From Streptococcus mitis (GTDB lineage: Bacteria > Bacillota > Bacilli > Lactobacillales > Streptococcaceae): DNA of 64,000 nt. The position numbers and the translations under genes were made by a program. Location of the stretch: positions 30,124 through 94,123 of the forward strand of contig NZ_NCVK01000010.1 in assembly GCF_002096845.1 (NCBI RefSeq). Reading direction: 5' to 3'. The notes beneath the pieces are model-generated. The model made no database searches, was not told the origin of the DNA, and was given only the letters and a program-made list of their open reading frames with translations. Positions 57,030-64,000 of this stretch are shown here, one piece after another (within the stretch, counting starts at the first letter, position 1; each line of letters starts with the position of its first letter).

Positions 57030-60000
57030 ATGAGAAGAGAAGAAGTTTTACGAAATCACTGGTTTTTTAGCCAAGAGGTGGGGAAAGAAGAGACCTTGGC
57101 GTCGAATTTTCAGAGGGAAAATTGGCAGGCTATTCAAGTGCCACATGACTGGAGTATTTACAATGATTTTGACCAGTATTCGCCAGCGCAAAATGAGGGT
57201 GGTCAGTTAAACGGGGGTCAGGCTTGGTACCGGACGCAGTTTTACTTGGAAGAAGATGCCAGTCTTGTATCGGTGCGTTTGTTGTTTGATGGAGTTTACA
57301 TGAATGCCCAAGTCTATATCAACGGGCAAGTGCTGGGCTATTATCCCAATGGCTATACACCCTTTTCTTATGATATCACTCCTTATCTAAGAAACGATGG
57401 GACGGCCAACCAGCTTGCGGTTTTTGTGGAGAATCAGCAACCTAGCAGTCGTTGGTACTCTGGTAGCGGTATTTACCGAGAAGTAAAATTATTGATTACA
57501 GATGCAGTTCATATAGATTTATATGGGATTAAGATAGAAAGTCCCAAGCTCGAGGAACAAAGAGATGGATGGGTGGAAACCCAGCTTGAAAGCAAGGTTT
57601 CAAATGATGGGCCTCAGTCCGTGTCGGTGTATTTGGAACAGAGTATCTGGTATGATGGACAACAGCTGTCAGACTGGCAGGCGATAGACTCTGTAGTAAT
57701 TGAGTCTGGGGACAAATATTCTTTCCAACAAGCCATATCAATTTTCCAACCTTTGCTTTGGGATATTGATCATCCTTGCCTTTACCAATTGAAGACTCGT
57801 CTTTATAAAAATGGCGTCTTGGTTGATGAAGAAGAGGAGACCTTTGGTTACCGCTATATGGATTGGCAAGCGGATAATGGCTTCTTTCTAAATGGTCGCT
57901 GGTTGAAGATTCATGGGGTTTGTCTCCACCATGACTACGGAGCGCTGGGAGCTGTGGAAAATAGGTCAGCTGCCGAGAGACGCTTGCGCCAGATGAAGGA
58001 AATGGGGGTCAATGCTATCCGAATTACCCATAATCCAGCTAGTAGTATCTTGCTGGATCTGGCTGCCAGAATGGGCCTACTCATCCAAGAAGAAGCCTTT
58101 GATACCTGGTATGGGGTCAAGAAAGAATATGACTATGGTCGCTTTTTTGAGGAAGAAGCAACTCATCCAGAAGCGAGGGAAGGCGATTTCTGGTCAGATT
58201 ACGATTTACGTACCATGATTGAGCGTGGCAAGAACAATCCAGCAATTTTTATGTGGTCCTTGGGAAATGAAGTCAGTGAAGCAAATGGAGATGCTCATTC
58301 ATTGAAGACGATCAAACGCTTGCTAGAAAGGGTTAAGGAGGTTGATGATAGCCGTTTTGTGACCATGGGAATGGATCAGTTCCGCTTCGGAGATGGTTCT
58401 GGAGGTCATGAAAAGATAGCTGATTTGTTGGATGTGGTGGGTTTGAATTACTCGGAAGATAATATTGATGGGATTCGAAAAAGACATCCCAAGTGGCGAC
58501 TTTATGGATCTGAAACCTCATCAGCTACACGGACGCGTGACAGCTATTTTCGACCAGATAAGGAATGGGTTGGAGATAATCGTCGCGTGCGGAATTTTGA
58601 ACAGTCGGACTATGGCAATGATCGGGTTCCTTGGGGGAAGACGGCGACGGCTTCTTGGATAGCAGATCGAAATCGGCTAGACTATGCAGGTCAGTTTATC
58701 TGGACAGGAGTGGACTATATCGGTGAGCCAACTCCTTGGCACAATCAAAATGACACGCCCGTCAAGAGTTCCTATTTTGGGATTGTGGACACGGCAGGGA
58801 TTCCTAAAAATGACTATTATTTCTATCAAAGTCAGTGGTTGGAACTAGATCAGCATCCTATGGTTCATATCCTGCCCCATTGGAATTGGCAAATCCACCA
58901 GAGTTATCAACAAGTTGTGGATAAGTATGGGGATATCCCTGTTCGAGTGTATTCAAATTCTAGTTCTGTAGAGTTATTTCTCAATGGAAAATCTCAGGGG
59001 AGAAAGACTTTTCAGGAAAAATGGACTTCAGATGGTAGAAAATACCAAGAGGGAGAAGCTTCTGACCAACTTTATCTCGAATGGCGTTTGCCTTATCAAC
59101 CAGGAGAATTGCGTGCTGTGGCCTATGACCGTCAAGGTCAGATTGTGGCAGAAGATAGGGTGGTGACTGCAGGTAAGCCAGTTCAAATCGGGCTACATGC
59201 CGAGAAAACACAACTGGAACCAGATGGACAAGACCTCCTTTATCTCTATTTTGATGTATTGGACAAGGATGGAAATTGGGTGCCGACTGCTTCCAATCAG
59301 ATTCATTTTAAAATTGAGGGCCCTGCTCGTATTGTGGGTGTGGATAATGGCAGGCAGGCCAGTCGTGAACGTTACCAAGCCCAGAAAAATGGTCGGTTTA
59401 AGCGGAAAGCCTTTCATGGCAGAGGTGTCCTCTTAGTTCAGAGCTTGGAGCAGGTAGGTCTAGTCAGAGTAAAGGCTAGTGCCAGAGGGCTAGAGCCAGC
59501 AAGTTTTGATCTCTTAGTGGGAGAGGCTTTGGCTTGCCAGCCAGTAAAAAATAAGCGCTTATTTGAGATTCGAGTGGACAAGCAGGCCGGATTACAAGAA
59601 GGAGATTCCCCAGCTATTGGACTTTATCCACAAATTGTGGATAACCCTGTGAACAAGGTGGGGAATAGTGAAGTAATTTGGGAGACGAGTGGTAGTGCCC
59701 ACGCCATTATTAAGCAGGGAGTGCTTCATTGCTTGTCTGCAGGCGACTTGGTTATCAGTGCTATTTATCAAGGGAAAACCTATCAAACTCATTTGCAGGT
59801 GGCAGAAAATACCTCACTAGGGCAAGCAGTTTCTGTACGACCACTTCGCTTGTATACAGCTAAGGGAACTTATCCACAGCTGCCATCTTCAGTTTTGGTG
59901 GACTATGAGTCCGGTAGTGCAAAACGAGTAAAGGTTGTTTGGGAGGCAATCTCGGAAGAAGATCTGGAAAGCTTTCATGAATTTACGGTATCTGGTCATC

Positions 60001-60818
60001 TTGAGGGGCTGGATATAAAGGCTTCTGCTCAGATTTGTGTCCAAGGGATTTGCGCTCTTGAGCCTGAAAGGGTTTGGACACTTGTCAAGGAAGCTCCACA
60101 CTTACCAGATCGAGTTAAGCTAGTCTTATCAGATGGCAGACGAGATACGGCTAAGGTTACTTGGGATGAACTCGAACCTCAAGTCTATGCTCAGGTAGGA
60201 GAATGTGTGCTCACAGGGCAAGTAGCGGGCTGTGAGTTGCCAGCCACAGTCACCATTCATGTGACAGATGCAAGTGTAGATGGGGAAGTCATTTCCAATC
60301 AGTGGACAGGATCCAACCTGCCTCTGGTCTTTGCTTCCCACTCAGAAACGAATCACCCAGTCTCTTACCTCAATGACAAGGTTATTGCTCGGAAGAAATC
60401 AACAGCCAATACATGGATTGCTAAGTCAGAGCAAGCCAGCGTCGGCATTCTTTTTGGAGATGCAGGGATTTTAAAACCTCGATTTGTGGATAATGTGACC
60501 TTGTATTATGTTGAAAATCAAGACTACGTGGCGGTGGATCCTACCTTTATTGATTATTATGTGGGGAATGAGCCTAGCTTGCCTCGGACTCCCAACCATT
60601 TGGATAAGGATTCTGCTCTCAAACAAGAAAAGAATTGGCGCCCTGTATCAGCTATCCGAAAAGTTTCAAGCGACAAGGATGAAGAGCTTCATTTTGAATT
60701 TGACAAGGTGGAAACTTATGCTCTTCGTCTTCGATTTGAAGGCTTGACCAGTCCCCTAGCGTTAACAGAATTGCAAGTACATGCCAAAAAAGTTAAGAAA
60801 AATGTAGATAGGAAGTAG
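57030..60818 (+). CDS. Glycoside hydrolase family 2 protein, beta-galactosidase-like
   Basis: 1262 residues. Sugar-binding jelly roll (about 1-165, VPHDWSIYND, WYRTQFYLEED), Ig-like domain, TIM barrel with acid/base Glu in SLGNEVSE (residue 414) and nucleophile Glu in LYGSETSSA (residue 495), then DUF4982/GH2_C5-type and bacterial Ig-like segments, and a C-terminal discoidin-like domain (about 1090-1262). The domain order resembles the catalytic half of BgaA, but there is no signal peptide and no LPXTG, so it should act in the cytoplasm unless exported otherwise. Coupled to the GH29 gene after it. Host glycan use is inferred. Confidence 0.88.
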   Translation: MRREEVLRNHWFFSQEVGKEETLASNFQRENWQAIQVPHDWSIYNDFDQYSPAQNEGGQLNGGQAWYRTQFYLEEDASLVSVRLLFDGVYMNAQVYINGQVLGYYPNGYTPFSYDITPYLRNDGTANQLAVFVENQQPSSRWYSGSGIYREVKLLITDAVHIDLYGIKIESPKLEEQRDGWVETQLESKVSNDGPQSVSVYLEQSIWYDGQQLSDWQAIDSVVIESGDKYSFQQAISIFQPLLWDIDHPCLYQLKTRLYKNGVLVDEEEETFGYRYMDWQADNGFFLNGRWLKIHGVCLHHDYGALGAVENRSAAERRLRQMKEMGVNAIRITHNPASSILLDLAARMGLLIQEEAFDTWYGVKKEYDYGRFFEEEATHPEAREGDFWSDYDLRTMIERGKNNPAIFMWSLGNEVSEANGDAHSLKTIKRLLERVKEVDDSRFVTMGMDQFRFGDGSGGHEKIADLLDVVGLNYSEDNIDGIRKRHPKWRLYGSETSSATRTRDSYFRPDKEWVGDNRRVRNFEQSDYGNDRVPWGKTATASWIADRNRLDYAGQFIWTGVDYIGEPTPWHNQNDTPVKSSYFGIVDTAGIPKNDYYFYQSQWLELDQHPMVHILPHWNWQIHQSYQQVVDKYGDIPVRVYSNSSSVELFLNGKSQGRKTFQEKWTSDGRKYQEGEASDQLYLEWRLPYQPGELRAVAYDRQGQIVAEDRVVTAGKPVQIGLHAEKTQLEPDGQDLLYLYFDVLDKDGNWVPTASNQIHFKIEGPARIVGVDNGRQASRERYQAQKNGRFKRKAFHGRGVLLVQSLEQVGLVRVKASARGLEPASFDLLVGEALACQPVKNKRLFEIRVDKQAGLQEGDSPAIGLYPQIVDNPVNKVGNSEVIWETSGSAHAIIKQGVLHCLSAGDLVISAIYQGKTYQTHLQVAENTSLGQAVSVRPLRLYTAKGTYPQLPSSVLVDYESGSAKRVKVVWEAISEEDLESFHEFTVSGHLEGLDIKASAQICVQGICALEPERVWTLVKEAPHLPDRVKLVLSDGRRDTAKVTWDELEPQVYAQVGECVLTGQVAGCELPATVTIHVTDASVDGEVISNQWTGSNLPLVFASHSETNHPVSYLNDKVIARKKSTANTWIAKSEQASVGILFGDAGILKPRFVDNVTLYYVENQDYVAVDPTFIDYYVGNEPSLPRTPNHLDKDSALKQEKNWRPVSAIRKVSSDKDEELHFEFDKVETYALRLRFEGLTSPLALTELQVHAKKVKKNVDRK

Positions 60819-60819
60819 T

Positions 60820-62508
60820 ATGGTAAGAGAAATAAAACCGCATGGGCCCTTGCCTAGTCAGGCCCAGCTAGCGTATTTAGAGGATGAACTAGCAGCCTTT
60901 ATCCATTTTGGACCTAATACCTTTTATGATCAGGAATGGGGGACAGGTCAGGAGGATCCTGAACGCTTTAACCCGACACAGTTAGACGCGCGTGAGTGGG
61001 TGCGTGTGCTCAAGGAGACGGGCTTTCAGAAGTTGATTTTGGTGGTCAAGCATCACGATGGCTTTGTCCTCTATCCGACGGCTCATACAGATTATTCGGT
61101 TAAGGCTAGTCCTTGGAGGAATGGAGAGGGGGACTTGCTCCTTGAAGTATCCCAAGCTGCCACAGAGTTTGATATGGATATAGGGGTCTACCTATCGCCG
61201 TGGGATGCCCACAGTCCCCTCTATCATGTGGAGCGAGAAGCGGACTACAATGCCTATTATCTGGCTCAATTGAAGGAGATTTTATCAAATCCTGCCTATG
61301 GAAATGGAGGGAAATTTGCTGAGGTCTGGCTGGATGGTGCTAGAGGAGAGGGCGCTCAAAAGGTCAATTATGAATTTGAGAAATGGTTTGAAACCATTCG
61401 TGACCTGCAGGGAGATTGCTTAATTTTTTCAACAGAAGGAACCAGTATACGCTGGATTGGTAATGAACGAGGGTATGCAGGTGATCTACTGTGGCAAAAG
61501 GTGGATCCTGACAAACTAGGAACAGAAGCAGAGCTGGACTATCTTCAGCACGGAGATCCCTCGGGCACGATTTTTTCGATCGGAGAGGCAGATGTTTCCA
61601 TCCGGCCGGGTTGGTTTTACCATGAAGAGCAGGATCCTAAGTCTCTTGAGGAGTTGGTCGAAATCTACTTTCACTCGGTGGGCCGGGGAACTCCACTCTT
61701 GCTCAATATTCCGCCGAATCAAGCTGGGCTATTTGATGCAAAGGATATTGAACGCCTCTATGAATTTACGGCCTATCGCAATGAGCTTTATAAAGAAGAT
61801 TTGGCTCTGGGAGCTAAGGTATCTGGTCCTGCTCTTTCCGCAGACTTTGCCTGTCGCCATTTGACAGACGGTCTTGAGACTAGTTCATGGGCAAGCGATG
61901 CAGACTTGCCCATCCAGCTAGAATTCGACTTAGGAGCGCCTAAAACTTTCGATGTCATTGAGTTAAGAGAAGATTTGAAGCTAGGGCAACGAATCGCTGC
62001 TTTTCATGTGCAAGTAGAGGTGGATGGTGTCTGGCAGGAATTTGGCATGGGCTTTACAGTCGGTCATAAGTGCCTCCTGCGAGGTCCGCTAGTAGAGGCA
62101 CAGAAGGTGCGCGTGATAATTACAGAGGCACAATCTATGCCTGTATTGACCAAGATTTCCCTCTATAAAACTCCTAGCTTATCACAAAAAGAAGTTGTTC
62201 AGGGACTAGCATTTGCAGAAAAAAGCCTATCTGTGGCAAAGGGAGAGACTCTTCATTTTAGGATTGAACGTAGCGAAAGTCATACTCCTTTGGAAGCTAA
62301 GATTTCGATTCAACCGGGGACAGGTGTCCATGGTGTCGCCTATCAGGACGAGATTCAAGTCCTTCAATTCCAAGCAGGGGAAAGCAAAAAAGACTTGAGC
62401 ATACCAACCCTGTATTTTGCTGCTGATAAGACCTTGGATTTCTATCTGAATCTGACTGTTGATGGACAACTGGTTGATCAAGCTCATATTTTAGTTGAAA
62501 CGAGATAA
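60820..62508 (+). CDS. GH29 alpha-L-fucosidase
   Basis: 562 residues. TIM barrel with AAFIHFGPNTFYDQEWG, LVVKHHDGFVLYPT, and the nucleophile Asp in VWLDGARG (about residue 172); the C-terminal part has a carbohydrate-binding-like domain (ADLPIQLEFDLG...). It matches the family of pneumococcal SP_2146, which is specific for alpha-1,3/1,4-fucose of Lewis antigens. No signal peptide. Starts two bases after the GH2 stop, so the two are co-translated; together they could remove fucose and galactose from imported or released Lewis-type oligosaccharides. Confidence 0.9.
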   Translation: MVREIKPHGPLPSQAQLAYLEDELAAFIHFGPNTFYDQEWGTGQEDPERFNPTQLDAREWVRVLKETGFQKLILVVKHHDGFVLYPTAHTDYSVKASPWRNGEGDLLLEVSQAATEFDMDIGVYLSPWDAHSPLYHVEREADYNAYYLAQLKEILSNPAYGNGGKFAEVWLDGARGEGAQKVNYEFEKWFETIRDLQGDCLIFSTEGTSIRWIGNERGYAGDLLWQKVDPDKLGTEAELDYLQHGDPSGTIFSIGEADVSIRPGWFYHEEQDPKSLEELVEIYFHSVGRGTPLLLNIPPNQAGLFDAKDIERLYEFTAYRNELYKEDLALGAKVSGPALSADFACRHLTDGLETSSWASDADLPIQLEFDLGAPKTFDVIELREDLKLGQRIAAFHVQVEVDGVWQEFGMGFTVGHKCLLRGPLVEAQKVRVIITEAQSMPVLTKISLYKTPSLSQKEVVQGLAFAEKSLSVAKGETLHFRIERSESHTPLEAKISIQPGTGVHGVAYQDEIQVLQFQAGESKKDLSIPTLYFAADKTLDFYLNLTVDGQLVDQAHILVETR

Positions 62509-62586
62509 AATATCTTCACAACTCATTTCCTTTTCGAATAAATAGATAGAACCATCGAATCTAGCAAAATTAGATTTAAAACTATG

Positions 62587-62602
62587 GTATAATAGAAGGA
62601 GG
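62587..62602 (+). promoter_or_regulatory. Promoter -10 and ribosome binding site of the Rpn gene
   Basis: TATAAT at 62587-62592 and AAGGAGG at 62596-62602, six bases before the ATG 62609. An ATG at 62605 opens only a 13-codon frame. Confidence 0.6.
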
Positions 62603-62608
62603 AAATGG

Positions 62609-63595
62609 ATGACTTTAAGACATCCGGGCATCAGCCCAACCAATGACTTGGTTGCTAAGAAAATCTTTAGCAATCCAGAAATCACTTGTCAATTTATTCG
62701 CGATATGCTGGACTTACCAGCAACAAATGTGACGATTTTGGAGGGAAGTAACATTCACGTCTTGCCTTCCCTGCCGTACTCAGCGCAGGATTTCTATACA
62801 AGTATTGATGTCTTGGCGGAGTTGGACAATGGCACGCAAGTAATTATTGAGATTCAGGTGCATCATCAGAATTTTTTCATTAATCGTTTATGGGCTTATT
62901 TGTGCAGTCAGGTCAATCAGAATCTTGAAAAAATTCGTCAACGTGAAGGTGACACCCACCAGAGTTACAAACACATCGCACCAGTTTATGCTATTGCAAT
63001 TGTGGACAGCAATTATTTCTCAGATGACCTAGCTTTTCACAGCTTTAGCATGCGCGAGGACACGACAGGTGAGGCTTTAACAATTACAAACAATGGACAA
63101 GAAAATCATCTAGTAAAGATGGCTTTCTTAGAACTAAAAAAATACAGAGAAACCAGCAAAGACGAGGTTCGCAAGCCGTGGTTGGAGTTTTTTGGGAATA
63201 AACCCTTTACCCAACAACCCGAGCGAGCCATCAGCCAGGCAGACCAACTGCTAGACTACAAGAGCTGGTCCGAGGAGGACAGGAAAATGTTTAGTCAACT
63301 ACGTATGCGAGAAGAACAAGCCTTATTAGCGCATGACTATGCCTTGGAACAAGCTGAAGAAAAAGGCTTAGAACGTGGTCTTGAACGTGGTCGTGCAGAG
63401 GGTCGTGAACAAGGACGAGAAGAAGGTATTGAACAAGGTTTAGAGCGTGGACTTGAACGAGGAAAAGTTGAAGGAAGTTTGTCTATGCTAGTAAATCTAG
63501 TCCGTCAAGGCCTTCTGACAGCTGAGGTTGCAAGTGAACAATTAGGAATGACCGTCGCTGAGTTTGAGGAGCTATTGAAAAACCATCATAAATAA
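62609..63595 (+). CDS. Rpn-family PD-(D/E)XK nuclease (PDDEXK transposase-like)
   Basis: 328 residues. Family signature SPTNDLVAKKIF-like start (ISPTNDLVAKKIFSN), nuclease core SIDVLAELDNGTQVIIEIQVHHQ given in parts (Asp about 68, EIQ about 82-84), then a central helical part and a charged repeat at about 250-292 (GLERGLERGRAEGREQGREE). The C-terminus is LVRQGLLTAEVASEQLGMTV. Rpn proteins cut DNA and promote RecA-independent recombination; several copies per genome are usual. The downstream fragment repeats its C-terminal half. Confidence 0.87.
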   Translation: MTLRHPGISPTNDLVAKKIFSNPEITCQFIRDMLDLPATNVTILEGSNIHVLPSLPYSAQDFYTSIDVLAELDNGTQVIIEIQVHHQNFFINRLWAYLCSQVNQNLEKIRQREGDTHQSYKHIAPVYAIAIVDSNYFSDDLAFHSFSMREDTTGEALTITNNGQENHLVKMAFLELKKYRETSKDEVRKPWLEFFGNKPFTQQPERAISQADQLLDYKSWSEEDRKMFSQLRMREEQALLAHDYALEQAEEKGLERGLERGRAEGREQGREEGIEQGLERGLERGKVEGSLSMLVNLVRQGLLTAEVASEQLGMTVAEFEELLKNHHK

Positions 63596-63596
63596 G

Positions 63597-64000
63597 ACCT
63601 AAAAATACAGAGAAACCAGCAAAGATGAGATTCGCAAGCCGTGGTTGGAGTTTTTTGGGAATAAACCCTTTACCCAACAGCCCGAGCGAGCCATCAGCCA
63701 GGCAGACCAACTGCTAGACTACAAGAGCTGGTCCGAGGAGGACAGGAAAATGTTTAGTCAACTACGTATGCGCGAAGAACAAGCCTTGTTAGCACATGAT
63801 TATGCCCTGGAAACAGCTAGGGCTGAAGGTATTGAACAAGGTTTAGAGCGTGGTCTTGAACGTGGTCGTGCAGAGGGTCGTGAACAAGGACGAGAAGAAG
63901 GCATTGAACAGGGATTAAAAGTAGGTTTAGTAAATCTAGTCCGTCAAGGCCTTCTGACAGCTGAGGTTGCAAGTGAACAATTGGGAATGACCGTCGCTGA
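63597..64000 (+). pseudogene. Headless duplicate of the Rpn gene 3' half, runs off the window
   Basis: Begins directly after the Rpn stop codon, with KYRETSKDEIRKPWLEFFG and proceeds in one open frame through FSQLRMREEQALLAHDYALE, a rearranged EGIEQGLERG/RAEGREQGRE repeat tract, and LVNLVRQGLLTAEVASEQLG to the window edge. It copies 63139-63595 with scattered changes and a shorter repeat. There is no start codon or promoter, so it is a silent 3' cassette. Confidence 0.85.

Overview
The window is chromosomal DNA from a mitis-group Streptococcus, close to S. pneumoniae but probably S. mitis, S. pseudopneumoniae or an atypical pneumococcal relative. The reasons are low GC, BOX repeats (six copies), a ComX cin-box at comFA, the choline-binding murein hydrolase CbpD, and the gene order rpsB-tsf, cysK, comFA-comFC, hpf, gdpP-rplI-dnaB, cbpD, ctsR-clpC, dus-hslO, glpKOF, dltXABCD, adcRCBA, which follows the pneumococcal map. 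The pneumococcal rr06-hk06-cbpA genes, normally found between clpC and dus, are absent, and an unrelated island sits there.

Layout. 1-10.6 kb is conserved core: ribosomal and translation genes, cysteine synthase, competence genes comFA/comFC, ribosome hibernation factor, c-di-AMP phosphodiesterase, L9, replicative helicase and Veg. 10.6-18.3 kb holds cbpD, a TPP-riboswitch-controlled thiamine-precursor ABC operon, ctsR-clpC and a small membrane protein. 18.5-19.3 kb is a serine-rich lipoprotein. 19.3-27.7 kb is an island bounded by a partial and a complete copy of the dus 3' end. It carries a ComP-like membrane sensor kinase, a LuxR-type regulator, an AvrD-like biosynthetic gene split by a BOX element, a P-loop kinase and a MacB/FtsX-type ABC transporter, then a cysteine hydrolase broken by an amber codon. 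27.7-35.5 kb has dus-hslO and the glycerol locus (frameshifted Mga-like regulator, glpK, glpO, glpF).

35.6-40.3 kb is a second accessory block. It contains a divergent rgg/shp pheromone pair with a 23-residue SHP, an unannotated 33-codon peptide gene, a half-size ABC exporter and an MFS exporter. The shp and peptide promoters share the same nonamer at the same 27-nt distance from the -10 box, so this looks like a complete quorum-sensing-driven peptide system. 40.4-48.5 kb has the D-alanylation operon dltXABCD and the zinc uptake operon adcRCBA. 48.6-49.3 kb is a tandem pair of Fst-type type I toxin-antitoxin modules, each with a 32-residue toxin, convergent promoters and a shared terminator, plus the start of a degraded third unit. 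49.5-51.5 kb carries an acid-phosphatase lipoprotein and an SPFH protein. 51.8-56.5 kb is an M26 zinc metalloprotease with eleven 17-residue repeats. 57-62.5 kb is a GH2 plus GH29 glycosidase operon with a cre site. The window ends in an Rpn-family nuclease gene followed by a headless copy of its own 3' half.

The most novel-looking parts are the Rgg/SHP-peptide-exporter block, the AvrD/two-component/ABC island and the duplicated Fst modules. Core functions are assigned by family recognition from the translated sequence; no database search was run.
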